A stretch of 64,000 nt of DNA from CAVTBT01 sp963733065. GTDB taxonomy: Bacteria > Actinomycetota > Thermoleophilia > Gaiellales > Gaiellaceae. The DNA is taken from the NCBI GenBank assembly GCA_963733065.1, contig CAVTBT010000002.1, forward strand, positions 252,613 to 316,612. The letters run 5' to 3'. The position numbers and the translations under genes are program-made. The notes under the pieces are model-generated. The model did no database searches and was not told the DNA's origin. It saw nothing but the letters and a program-made list of their open reading frames with translations. This document shows positions 15,596 to 23,890 of this stretch, piece after piece (position 1 is the stretch's first letter; the number at the start of each line of letters is the position of its first letter).

Positions 15596-16428
15596 CCCGC
15601 GGCGAGGCGCTCGCGCGGCTGCGTGCACAGATCGACGCGGGCAGCCCGATCATCGGCGCGGGCGCCGGCACCGGCCTGTCCGCGAAGTGCGCGGAGGAGG
15701 GCGGGGCGGACCTGATCATCATCTACAACTCCGGCCGCTACCGGATGGGCGGGCGCGGCTCGCTCTCGGGGCTGATGCCCTACGGCGACGCCAACGCGAT
15801 CGTCGTGGACATGGCGCGGGAGGTGCTGCCGGTCGCGCGCAACACGCCGGTGCTCGCCGGCGTCTGCGGCACGGATCCATTCCGGCTGATGGATGTCTTT
15901 CTACGGGAGCTCAAGGCGATGGGCTTCAGCGGCGTGCAGAACTTCCCGACCGTCGGGCTGATCGACGGCACGTTCCGGGTCAACCTCGAGGAGACGGGAA
16001 TGGGCTACGGGCTGGAGGTCGACCTGATCCGCATGGCGCGCGAGCTCGACCTCCTGACCGCTCCGTACGTCTTCGAAGCCGACGAGGCGACGGCGATGGC
16101 CGAGGCGGGCGCGGACGTGCTCGTCCCGCACATGGGCCTGACGACCGGCGGCACGATCGGCGCGGAGACGGCGAAGACCCTGGACGACTGCGTCGTGCTG
16201 ATCCAGGAGATGCACGACGCCGCGAAGCGCGTCAACCCGGACGTGATCGTCCTCTGCCACGGCGGCCCGATCGCGGAGCCGGACGACGCGGCCTACGTCC
16301 TTGCCCGCACCGAGGGCGTCGTCGGCTTCTTCGGGGCCTCCTCGATGGAGCGGCTGCCGACCGAGACGGCGATGACGGAGAACATGCGACGGTTCAAGGC
16401 GATCCCGACGGAAGGAGCAGCGGCGTGA
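15592..16428 (+). CDS. Phosphoenolpyruvate hydrolase family TIM-barrel protein
   Basis: This 278-residue protein has the PEP-hydrolase-like (PF09370) TIM barrel, related to PEP mutase/isocitrate lyase enzymes. Conserved stretches are IIGAGAGTGLSAKCAEEGGAD, IYNSGRYRMGGRGSL, GVCGTDPF, FSGVQNFPTVGLIDG and the LVPHMGLTTGGTIGA segment. GTG 15592 overlaps the stop of the Tm-1-like gene and the reading frame ends in the start of the cupin gene, so the three are co-translated. The reaction is not established despite the family name. A C-C or P-C bond chemistry on an oxo acid is plausible. Confidence 0.85.
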   Translation: MTRGEALARLRAQIDAGSPIIGAGAGTGLSAKCAEEGGADLIIIYNSGRYRMGGRGSLSGLMPYGDANAIVVDMAREVLPVARNTPVLAGVCGTDPFRLMDVFLRELKAMGFSGVQNFPTVGLIDGTFRVNLEETGMGYGLEVDLIRMARELDLLTAPYVFEADEATAMAEAGADVLVPHMGLTTGGTIGAETAKTLDDCVVLIQEMHDAAKRVNPDVIVLCHGGPIAEPDDAAYVLARTEGVVGFFGASSMERLPTETAMTENMRRFKAIPTEGAAA

Positions 16429-16820
16429 GCAGGTTCGTGTTGAAGGGCGACGTCCAGACGGCGACGTTCGACTGGGGCTCCGCGGGCATGCGGGCCGACC
16501 CGCCGTCGACCGGCTGCGACACATTCGTGGTCATGGACGTGACCCTCGCCCCGGGCAAGTTCCACGACTTCCACAAGCATCCCGACCAGGACGAGATGAT
16601 CATCGTCAAGGCCGGCCGCGTGGTGCAGTGGCTCGAGCGGGAGCACGCCGAGCTCGGTGCCGGGGACTCCGTCTACATCGACAAGGACGTCGTGCACGGC
16701 TCCTTCAACGAGTTCGGCGAGGTCGCCGAGCTGCAAGTGATCCTGGCGCCGCCGTCCGGGGAGGGCGGCTACGAGCTCGTCGACGTCTCGGGCGAGGAGC
16801 CCTGGTCCGGGCTGCGCTGA
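16425..16820 (+). CDS. Cupin domain protein
   Basis: The 131-residue protein shows cupin motif 1 (KFHDFHKHPDQDEMIIVKAG, with two to three metal-binding histidines and a glutamate) and motif 2 (GDSVYIDKDVVHGSFNEF). GTG 16425 follows GGAAGGAGC and overlaps the preceding stop. A single small cupin after Tm-1-like and PEP-hydrolase genes suggests it handles the same small molecule, as isomerase or binding protein. The convergent modC reading frame overlaps its last 52 bases. Confidence 0.85.
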   Translation: MSRFVLKGDVQTATFDWGSAGMRADPPSTGCDTFVVMDVTLAPGKFHDFHKHPDQDEMIIVKAGRVVQWLEREHAELGAGDSVYIDKDVVHGSFNEFGEVAELQVILAPPSGEGGYELVDVSGEEPWSGLR

Positions 16821-17854
16821 CGGCCCGGTAGCAGACGGGCGGCCGTCGCCTTGAAGGAGGCGACGACGCTGTCCCCTTCGGCGAGCGCGAGTCGCTGCGC
16901 CGACGAGTTGGTGACCTCGGCGACCAGGGGTCCGATGCGAACGCGCGCGCGATCGCCGATCGTGACCACGGACGTGATCTGTCCGCGGACGTGGTTGCTG
17001 AGCGAGCTGTCCGGTGTGTCTCGCGCGACGCTGACGTCCCACGGGTACACGGCGACGTGGACGCGCCCGGATGCCGCTTGCGTGCTCCAGGCCGTGTCGC
17101 CGCCGTCCAGCCGGACCTCGGTGAGTCCGTCGCGCGAGCCGATCACGGTTCCCGGCAGCAGCGTCGCGCCCGTGAAGGTCGCGACGAACGGATCGGCTGG
17201 TGCGGCCACGAGCTCGGCGGCGGTGCCGGTCTGCAGCAGTGTGCCCTCGACGATCACGCCGACGGCGTCCGCGAGCGCAGCGGCGTCCTCGAAGTCGTGC
17301 GTGACGACGATCGCGGGCAGCGCCAGATCGCGGAGGTGCTGCTGCAGCTCGAGGCGGACGCCCGTCTTGGTGTGCGCGTCGAGTGCCGACAGCGGCTCGT
17401 CCAGGAGGAGCACGTCCGGCTCGCGCGCGAGCGCACGGGCGAGCCCGACCCGCTGGCGCTCACCGCCGGAGAGCTCGCGCACCCGAGCTCGACGCAGGTG
17501 CGTGATCCCGAACCGCTCCAGCATCGCCTCCGCCAGGCCGTCGTCCCGCGCGCCGAACCGGACGTTCCGCGCCACATCGAGGTGGGGGAACAGCGCGTAC
17601 TCCTGGAAGAGGTAGCCGACGCGCCGCCGTTCGGGTGCTAGCTCCAACCCGCGACTCGTGTCGAGCCAGGGCACCCCGTCCACCGTGAGCGTTCCTTCGC
17701 GCGGTCGCAGGAGGCCCGATACGACCCGCAGGACGGTGCTCTTGCCGGCCCCCGACGGGCCGACGAGCGCCAGGGTCGTCCCGCTCGCGACCGTCAGCCG
17801 AACCGAGGCTACGAAGCTGCGAAGGGGATGGGTGAAGTCGAGCTCGAGCGCCAC
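16769..17854 (-). CDS. modC: Molybdate/tungstate ABC transporter ATP-binding protein
   Basis: The 361-residue protein energises import by the ModAB components encoded upstream. It has Walker A GPSGAGKST, the Q-loop FQEYALFPHL, signature LSGGERQRV, Walker B VLLLDEPLSALD and switch histidine VVTHDFEDA. After about residue 230 a TOBE/MOP-like domain (LPGTVIG, VHVAVYPWDVSV, TSVVTIGDRARVRI) may sense the oxyanion. The GTG start at 17854 lies inside the end of modB. The last ~18 residues (after RLLPGRQ) look unconserved and run into the 3' end of the convergent cupin gene, so the original stop may have been lost. Confidence 0.87.
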   Translation of the reverse strand: MALELDFTHPLRSFVASVRLTVASGTTLALVGPSGAGKSTVLRVVSGLLRPREGTLTVDGVPWLDTSRGLELAPERRRVGYLFQEYALFPHLDVARNVRFGARDDGLAEAMLERFGITHLRRARVRELSGGERQRVGLARALAREPDVLLLDEPLSALDAHTKTGVRLELQQHLRDLALPAIVVTHDFEDAAALADAVGVIVEGTLLQTGTAAELVAAPADPFVATFTGATLLPGTVIGSRDGLTEVRLDGGDTAWSTQAASGRVHVAVYPWDVSVARDTPDSSLSNHVRGQITSVVTIGDRARVRIGPLVAEVTNSSAQRLALAEGDSVVASFKATAARLLPGRQRSPDQGSSPETSTSS

Positions 17855-18624
17855 CGGGAGATCAGCTTGACGAAGAGCAGCGCCGCCGCGCTGACGGCGA
17901 CCAGCACGGCGCTGATTGCGAGCGCCACGTCGAAGTCGAGATCGAACTGCTCGTAGATGGCAAGTGAGAGCGTCTGCGTCACGCCCTGGAGGGAGCCGGC
18001 GAACATGATCGTCGCGCCGAACTCCCCGAGGCCGCGCGCGAACGCGAGCGCCGCACCGGCGCCGAGGCCCCCCGCCGCCAGCGGCAGCCCGACCCTGAAG
18101 AAGACCTTGGCCGGGCCTGCGCCGAGCGTTCGAGCGGCATCGGGGAGCGCCGGATCGATCGCCTCGAACGCGGAGACCGCTGTGCGGACGTAGAAGGGAC
18201 TGGCCACGAACGCGACGGCGAGGACGACCGCGGCCTTGGTGAACGCGATGTCGATCCCCAGCACGTCGAACGTGCCCCCGAGCAGGCCGAGCCGGCCGAA
18301 CGCGGCGAGCAGGCCGATCCCGGCGACGGCAGGCGGCAGGACGAGCGGCAGCTCGATCAGCGTCACCACGAGGTCGCGCCATCGCGACGACCGCGTCGCC
18401 ACCCAGTAGGCCGTCGGCGTGCCGAACAGGATGATCAGGAGCATCGAGATCGCGTTCGTCTCCAGCGTCACGACGATCGCGTCGACCGCGGCCTCGGAGC
18501 GAAGAGCCGTCAGCAGTTCGCCCGGCGGCACGCGCAGGAAGATCGCCACGACCGGCAGGAGCAAGAACGCGAGCGCGACGCTCGCCGAGAGGGCGAGGGT
18601 CGCGCGAAAGAGGCCGGCGGCCAC
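17809..18624 (-). CDS. modB: Molybdate ABC transporter permease
   Basis: A 271-residue inner-membrane protein with five to six hydrophobic segments and the permease cytoplasmic loop DAARTLGAGPAKVFFRVGLPLA (EAA motif), followed by LAFARGLGEFGATIMFAGSLQG, characteristic of ModB/sulfate-type permeases. The GTG at 18624 follows the modA stop by four bases, and its end overlaps modC, giving the order modA-modB-modC on the minus strand. Confidence 0.9.
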   Translation of the reverse strand: MAAGLFRATLALSASVALAFLLLPVVAIFLRVPPGELLTALRSEAAVDAIVVTLETNAISMLLIILFGTPTAYWVATRSSRWRDLVVTLIELPLVLPPAVAGIGLLAAFGRLGLLGGTFDVLGIDIAFTKAAVVLAVAFVASPFYVRTAVSAFEAIDPALPDAARTLGAGPAKVFFRVGLPLAAGGLGAGAALAFARGLGEFGATIMFAGSLQGVTQTLSLAIYEQFDLDFDVALAISAVLVAVSAAALLFVKLISRWRSSSTSPIPFAAS

Positions 18625-18628
18625 GGCG

Positions 18629-19372
18629 CTACGTCTTCGGCAGGGGCAGGAAGCCGGCGTTTCGGAGCGCGGTCTGCCCCCTGGCCGAGAGCAGGGTGCG
18701 GATCCACCGCTGGGCTGCCGCCTTGTTCGAGGACCGCTGCACGAGGGCGATCTCGTAGCGGACGCGCGGCTGGGCCCACGCGGGAATCCGCACCACGGTC
18801 ACCTGGTCGCGGACCGGCCGTGCGTCGGTGACGTAGACGAAGCCGGCGTCGGCTTGACCCAGCGCGACCTTGCCGGTGACCGCCTTCACATCCGACTCCT
18901 GGCTCACAACCTTGCTGAGGACGGACGTGAGGCCCATCTTGCGGAGCACCGTACGGGTGTAGCCACCGACCGGGACGGCCGGCGCCGCGATCACGAGCTT
19001 CACGGGCTTCGTGCGCAGGTCGTACACCGAGCGGATCCCGGCCGGATTCGACCTGGGCACGATCAGCGCCAGCCGGTTGGCGGTGAACGTGACCGGCTTC
19101 TGCACCAGCCCGGCGCGGAAGAGGTTCTGCGTGTTCACAGGGGCGGCGGAGGCGAAGAGGTCCGCCGGCGCACCCTGGCGGATCTGCGTCTCGAGAGCGT
19201 TCGAGCCCGCGAAGTTGTAGCGCTGCGCAGGATCCAGCGCCCTGAACACCTCGGTCAGCGATGCCGCCGCGTAGATGTTCAGCGGAGCCTGCGATCCGGC
19301 CGAGGCCGAGCCCGCGAGCAGCGTTCCGATTGCGACCACGACTGCGGCGATCAGGAATCCAATGCGACGCAC
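18629..19372 (-). CDS. modA: Molybdate ABC transporter substrate-binding protein
   Basis: The 247-residue protein starts with a signal peptide (MRRIGFLIAAVVVAIGTLL...AGSASAG) followed by the ModA fold: LNIYAAASLTEVF, the oxyanion-binding FAGSNALETQIRQGAPADLFASA, NRLALIVP, KLVIAAPAVPVGGYTRTVL and GQADAGFVYVTDA. GTG 19372 is preceded by AGGAGG. The lipobox cysteine is absent, so the protein may be released or held otherwise. It binds molybdate or tungstate for ModBC. Confidence 0.9.
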   Translation of the reverse strand: MRRIGFLIAAVVVAIGTLLAGSASAGSQAPLNIYAAASLTEVFRALDPAQRYNFAGSNALETQIRQGAPADLFASAAPVNTQNLFRAGLVQKPVTFTANRLALIVPRSNPAGIRSVYDLRTKPVKLVIAAPAVPVGGYTRTVLRKMGLTSVLSKVVSQESDVKAVTGKVALGQADAGFVYVTDARPVRDQVTVVRIPAWAQPRVRYEIALVQRSSNKAAAQRWIRTLLSARGQTALRNAGFLPLPKT

Positions 19373-19392
19373 GAGCGCCTCCTAGAACGTGG

Positions 19393-19977
19393 TTAGCCGA
19401 GGAATCGTTCGACCGCCGAGCTGGCGTCTTCCAGCGGGAGCGCTGCCGGGAACGAGTTGCCGATCGCCGCCCGGCCGCGGGCGCGCATGAGCACGGAGTG
19501 CTGTTCTCCGAGGCTCGCGGCCAGGCTCGAGTACAGCGCGCGGAACGAGGCGGTCGGGCTTGCCGCGGCGCCCGTGAGGTACGCGCCGATGAGCGACTCG
19601 ACGATGACCAACCCTGCGGCGCCGATCGCCTTTCGGCTTGCGAACGTGCCGTTGGGCCAGGCGAACTCGAAGTCCTCGGCGAGAGGAGGGGTCTGGCCGG
19701 AATCCGTCAGCGCCGCCGCGAGCGCCGCCACGTGCTCGCGCGCGGCGAACTGGCTGCGCGCGAACGAGCTCTGGAGCGACGGGCCGAAGAGCTTGGAGGC
19801 GCGCGCCTTGGCGTAGAAGTCCTGCAGGAGCAGCTCCGTCGAGGCGCCGAAGTTCGCGAACGCGAGCTCGTCGTCGGTCGCCGCCGCGGCCGAGCTCGCG
19901 AAGACGCCGGCGCCTGTGAGGGCGACGCCGCCCGAAGCGACGGCGGCGAGGAAGCGGCGACGACTGGTCGGGTGCAC
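19393..19977 (-). CDS. Tat-exported ferritin-like domain protein
   Basis: The N-terminus (HPTSRRRFLAAVASGG) is a twin-arginine signal with a hydrophobic core and ASAAAA-like cleavage region. The mature part is a four-helix ferritin-like domain: FANFGASTELLLQDFYAKA, SQFAAREHVAALAAAL, an IVESLIGAYLTGA helix and a final LGEQHSVLMRARG helix. Glutamate/histidine pairs (E in STELL, EH in REHVA, E in VESL, EQH) would bind a di-iron centre. It lies 20 bases upstream of modA on the same strand and might be co-transcribed. The role is unknown. Confidence 0.8.
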   Translation of the reverse strand: MHPTSRRRFLAAVASGGVALTGAGVFASSAAAATDDELAFANFGASTELLLQDFYAKARASKLFGPSLQSSFARSQFAAREHVAALAAALTDSGQTPPLAEDFEFAWPNGTFASRKAIGAAGLVIVESLIGAYLTGAAASPTASFRALYSSLAASLGEQHSVLMRARGRAAIGNSFPAALPLEDASSAVERFLG

Positions 19978-20059
19978 GAGCCTCCTTGGCCGAAAGAGCA
20001 GCGCGGGGGCGAGGCTACCACGAATGTAGTCAAGATGTGACTACCGGCGGCTCGCGCCG

Positions 20060-21097
20060 TCAGCGTCGGCTGCTGCGCTGCTTGAAGCGGGAGTCCGACG
20101 TCCGCTCGAAGATCCGTTCGGCCCTCCCCTCGAACCAGCCGAAGGACACCGGAGTGCTCGGCGAGTCGAAGAGCGGGACGTACGGCTTGAGATCGAGCAC
20201 CGGAGTCGCGTCGAGGAGATCCAGCCCTTCGACCACGACCGCGTCCTCCTCGACGGCCACCAGGCGGCAGAGCGACAGCGAGATCGGATTGGGACGGTGA
20301 GGCGAGCGCGTGGCGAAGGTGCCGCGGGGGCGCTCGTCGAGAAATGGATTCACGGTGGCGTCCCAGCCGATCGATTCGTGCAGGTGCGCGATCACCCAGA
20401 CGTGCGAGAAGCCGTCGAGATCGGCCAGGCAGCCGCGATGTGGCTCGGTGAGCAGGATCCGCGAGGGCCCCGAGGCGTCGGCGCCGGGCTGCAGCGGCAT
20501 CCCGTCCAGCGACGTGTGGGCCGAGCTCACGTAACCGATCGCCTCGTAGTCGACCGGATCGCCGCTGCGGTCGTCCAGGAGGGCCTCGACGAACGCGCGC
20601 GCCGCGCGGGCGCTCGTCAGACGCCAGACCGCCACCGTGCGGTCGAACCCCTCCGCCTGCGACACCCGGTCGGCGAGTCCGTCCTCGGCGTCCTGGAGCA
20701 CCGCGAGCTGCGCCCGCAGGAGCGGCCCGGTGTCCTCGCCGGCGCGGTGGAGCAGCAACAGCTTGAGAAAGAGCTCCGACCGCAGGTCGCGCACGTGCCG
20801 CACGGGCTTCGAGAGCCAGCGGCGGTAGGCCCGGCGGCCCTGGGGCGTGGGGGCGAGCAGCACGCGGTGCGGGCCCTTCGAGCTCGGCTCACTCCCCTTG
20901 TCGACGACGAATCCCAGCTCGCGGAGGACCGCGATCGCGCGATAGACGAGCGCGCGGCTGACGGACCAGACCTGGCCGATATCGGCGTCCGGCCCGAACT
21001 GACGTGCGATGTCCCAGCCGTGCGCAGGCCGTTCACACAGGACGCCGAGCGCCGCCCATTCGGTGAGCGACGGTTCCGTGCGCGAGGGTCTCGCCAC
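20060..21097 (-). CDS. PadR-like winged helix fused to TrmO (TsaA) tRNA methyltransferase
   Basis: Residues 1-180 resemble a PadR family regulator: an N-terminal winged helix (LTEWAALGVLCERPAHGWDIAR, LVYRAIAVLRELGFV, APTPQGRRAYRRWL) and a C-terminal helical dimerisation domain. Residues 183-320 form a complete TrmO/TsaA beta-barrel: AIGYVSSAHTS, FSHVWVIAHLHES and the signature GTFATRSPHRPNPISLS. TrmO uses SAM to N6-methylate t6A37 in tRNA(Thr). The frame between the two domains is uninterrupted. GTG 21097 lies six bases after a TACACT -10 box, supporting this start. A fused DNA-binding domain could make the protein respond to SAM or tRNA state; that is inference. Confidence 0.82.
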   Translation of the reverse strand: MARPSRTEPSLTEWAALGVLCERPAHGWDIARQFGPDADIGQVWSVSRALVYRAIAVLRELGFVVDKGSEPSSKGPHRVLLAPTPQGRRAYRRWLSKPVRHVRDLRSELFLKLLLLHRAGEDTGPLLRAQLAVLQDAEDGLADRVSQAEGFDRTVAVWRLTSARAARAFVEALLDDRSGDPVDYEAIGYVSSAHTSLDGMPLQPGADASGPSRILLTEPHRGCLADLDGFSHVWVIAHLHESIGWDATVNPFLDERPRGTFATRSPHRPNPISLSLCRLVAVEEDAVVVEGLDLLDATPVLDLKPYVPLFDSPSTPVSFGWFEGRAERIFERTSDSRFKQRSSRR

Positions 21098-21109
21098 CGG
21101 CCGAGTGTA
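21098..21109 (-). promoter_or_regulatory. Probable leaderless promoter of the PadR-TrmO gene
   Basis: On the minus strand TACACT (21109-21104) is followed by six bases and the GTG start, exactly the arrangement seen at lysC. The 79-base divergent region to the LuxR gene contains no other clear promoter. Confidence 0.45.
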
Positions 21110-21176
21110 GGCCGACCGCGACCGGGTCCAACAAGGCGCCCTCGGTGAAGACGCGGCTGACGCCCGAGCGGGAACA

Positions 21177-22820
21177 ATGAGCCGTATGGCCGTCGACGAG
21201 CTCGAGCTCGGCCGCACGTCGTACGCGAACGGTGCGTGGCTCGATGCGTACGACTCGCTGGCGCGGGTCGATCGTGAGGCACCGCTGGCGCCCCAGGATC
21301 TGGAGCTGTTCGCGACGGCTGCCTACATGCTCGGCCACGACGACGAGCAGCTGCAGGCGCTGGAGCGTGCGCACCTCGGCCACGTCCAGGCGGGCGAGCG
21401 GCTACGGGCAGTGCGCTGCGGGTTCTGGCTCGGCGTCCACCACATGCTGCGCGGCGAGGTGGCCCGCGCGACCGGATGGTTCGGACGGATCCAGCGATTG
21501 CTCGACCCGGACGACGAGGACTGCGTGGAACGGGGCTATCTGCTCGTGGCCACCGAGCTTCAGCACCGGGTGGCCGGCGATGCGCAGGCGGCTGCGGCTG
21601 CGGCTGCGGCGGCGGTCGATGTCGGCGAGCGTTTCGGCGATGCCGATCTGCTCGCCCTCGCTCTGATGGATCACGGCAGCTATCTCGTCCGGCAGGAACG
21701 CGTCGAGGAGGGGTTCGGCAAGCTCGACGAGGCCATGGTCGTGGTGACGGCGGGGAAGCCGTCGCCGATCGTCACGGGCCTCGTCTACTGCGGGGTGATC
21801 ATGAGCTGCCAGGAGGCGCACGAGCTGCGGCGCGCAAGCGAATGGACGACCGCCTTGAGCCGCTGGTGCGATCGACAGCCCGGTCTCGTGCCGTTCACCG
21901 GCACGTGCCTGGTGCATCGCGCGGAGCTCATGCAACTCCGCGGCGAGTGGCCCCTGGCGCTCGAGGAAGCGCGCCTCGCGGCTGAGCGTCTCGCCGAGAG
22001 ATCGAGCAGGGCCGGCGCCGGCCAGGCCTCCTATCGACAGGGTGAGCTCCTTCGCCTCCAGGGCAATCTGACGGAGGCCGAACAGGCCTATGGAGAAGCG
22101 AGCCGCTATGGCTACGAGCCCCAACCGGGGCTGGCTCTGCTGCTCCTTGCGCAGGGCAGGATCGATGCTGCGGCCGCTGCGATCGACCAGGTCCTCGCCG
22201 GGACTGCCGGGTGGGTCGAGCGAGCGAGGCTCCTGCCCGCGTGCGTGGAGATCGCGCTCGCGGCGGGGGATCGCGACCGGGCGAGCGCGGCGTGCGTCGA
22301 GCTGGAGGCAATCGCCGCGGGCACCGACAGCGCGATGCTGCGCGGGCTCGCCGGCCACGCGCGCGGCGGCGTCGAGCTGGCCAACGGCGATGCGCGCAGC
22401 GCACTGGTCGCCTTGCGCCGCGCTCAGAAGCTCTGGCAGGAGCTCGAAGCCCCGTACGAAGCCGCCCAGGCTCGCGTGCTGATCGCGCGGGCCTGCCGGT
22501 CGATGGGCGACGAGGCGACCGCCGCGTTGGAGCTGGACGCGGCGCGCGCAGTGTTCGAGCAGTTGGGAGCCGCACTCGACGTCGCACGAGTCGAGCTCCT
22601 TGCCGGCCGGTCTGGGGCGAGCGAGGCCGGCGGGCTGTCGGCGCGGGAGCTGCAGGTGCTGCGCTTGCTCGCCGCGGGCAAGAGCAACAAGGTGATCGCC
22701 GCCGAGCTGGTGCTCAGCAAGCGCACCGTCGACCGGCACGTGAGCAACATCTTCACCAAGCTGCGGGTGTCCTCTCGCGCCGCAGCAACGGCGTTCGCCT
22801 ACGAGCACCAGCTGATCTGA
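21177..22820 (+). CDS. TPR-containing LuxR family transcriptional regulator
   Basis: The 547-residue protein has a long helical repeat region (about residues 1-460) with TPR-like A-rich helices, and a C-terminal LuxR/GerE helix-turn-helix: LSARELQVLRLLAAGKSNKVIA and SKRTVDRHVSNIFTKLRV. It has no ATPase or receiver domain, so the TPR part probably senses a protein or ligand. It is encoded upstream of a degenerate alpha/beta hydrolase and a BBE-like flavin oxidase, an arrangement often seen in actinobacteria, suggesting it controls them. A strong hairpin follows the stop. An alternative start is ATG 21186. Confidence 0.9.
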   Translation: MSRMAVDELELGRTSYANGAWLDAYDSLARVDREAPLAPQDLELFATAAYMLGHDDEQLQALERAHLGHVQAGERLRAVRCGFWLGVHHMLRGEVARATGWFGRIQRLLDPDDEDCVERGYLLVATELQHRVAGDAQAAAAAAAAAVDVGERFGDADLLALALMDHGSYLVRQERVEEGFGKLDEAMVVVTAGKPSPIVTGLVYCGVIMSCQEAHELRRASEWTTALSRWCDRQPGLVPFTGTCLVHRAELMQLRGEWPLALEEARLAAERLAERSSRAGAGQASYRQGELLRLQGNLTEAEQAYGEASRYGYEPQPGLALLLLAQGRIDAAAAAIDQVLAGTAGWVERARLLPACVEIALAAGDRDRASAACVELEAIAAGTDSAMLRGLAGHARGGVELANGDARSALVALRRAQKLWQELEAPYEAAQARVLIARACRSMGDEATAALELDAARAVFEQLGAALDVARVELLAGRSGASEAGGLSARELQVLRLLAAGKSNKVIAAELVLSKRTVDRHVSNIFTKLRVSSRAAATAFAYEHQLI

Positions 22821-22827
22821 GAGCAGC

Positions 22828-22849
22828 CCGTGGGTCGAATGACCCACGG
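22828..22849 (+). terminator. Hairpin after the LuxR gene
   Basis: CCGTGGGTC-GAAT-GACCCACGG forms a perfect nine-base stem with a four-base loop eight bases after the stop. No T run follows, so it is either a Rho-assisted terminator or an attenuating structure ahead of the hydrolase gene. Confidence 0.5.
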
Positions 22850-22938
22850 CTCCGGGCGGAAGTTGGGTCGTTCGGCCGAAGCCGTCGCTCCTTGCCGAGG
22901 CCATCGTCTGCCGGAAAGCGATCCGAGCGGAGGAGACG

Positions 22939-23890
22939 GTGACCGAGAAGCTGGAAACGCGGACACGGCGACGGCCAACGGGCAGCGAGCAGCCACGGGA
23001 GCGATTGCTGGCCGGCCTTCCGGTGAGGGAGCGTCGATTGGAGCTGGCGGGCATCTCGACACCCGTGCTGGAAAGCGGCCAAGGCGCGCCGCTTCTCTTG
23101 CTGCACGGGCCGGGTGCGTACGCGGCGAGTTGGCAACAGGTGATCCCGGAGCTCGCGACGACCTATCGAGTGGTCGCGCCCGATCTTCCCGGCCACGGCG
23201 CGTCGACGGTCTCGGATGGCCAGCTGGACGCCGCCCGGGTGCTGTCCTGGCTGAGCGAGCTGATGGAGGAGACCTGCGCGGCACCGCCCGTCCTCGTTGG
23301 GCAACTGGTGGGCGGGGCGATCGCCGCCCGGTTCGCGGCCGACCAAGGCGAGAGGCTCGAGCGGCTGGTGCTCGTCGTGCCGTTCGGCCTCGCGCCGTTC
23401 CAGCCGACGCCCACGTTCGGCGCCGCCCTGAACGGCTTCTTCACCGATCCGAGCGACGACACGCACGACGAGCTCTGGAGCCAGTGCGTGTTCGACCTGG
23501 ACACGCTGCGACGGCAACCGGCCGTCCGGTGGGAGCTGATGAAGGCCTACAACCTCGAGCGGGCGAGCACGCCGAGCGTCGTCGGAGGCCGTGCAGGCCC
23601 TGATGGAGCAGTTCGGCTTCCCGGCCATCGACGAGGCCGTGCTGGCACGAATCGCGGTTCCCACCAGCCTGATCTGGGGGCGGTACGACTCCATCGTCCC
23701 GCTGTCCGTCGGTGAGCTCGCGAGCGCTCGCCACGGGTGGCCGCTGCGGGTGATCGACGACGCCGGCAACGAGCCGGCGATCGAGGCCCCGGCCGCGTTC
23801 GTGCGAGCGCTGCGCGCGGATCGCACACCGGCTGAGGGCAGGAGCCGCGGCTTCGTTCACACCACGACCCAGAAGGAGACCAGGCGATGA
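22939..23890 (+). pseudogene. Alpha/beta hydrolase fold protein lacking Ser and His of the triad, with one frameshift
   Basis: GTG 22939 follows GGAGGAG. The fold is clear: LLLLHGPGAYAASWQ oxyanion loop, VVAPDLPGHGAS, and the nucleophile elbow region VLVGQLVGGAIAARFA. The elbow reads G-Q-L-V-G, with leucine 123 where serine is needed. At about 23578 the frame shifts by +1 (one extra G in GTCGTCGGAGGCC). The rest continues to 23890, with the acid-bearing IWGRYDSIVP and the last motif DDAGNEPAIEAP, where Asn replaces the catalytic His. The protein therefore looks like a non-hydrolytic family member, apart from the frameshift. Its end overlaps the flavin oxidase start by four bases. Confidence 0.78.
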
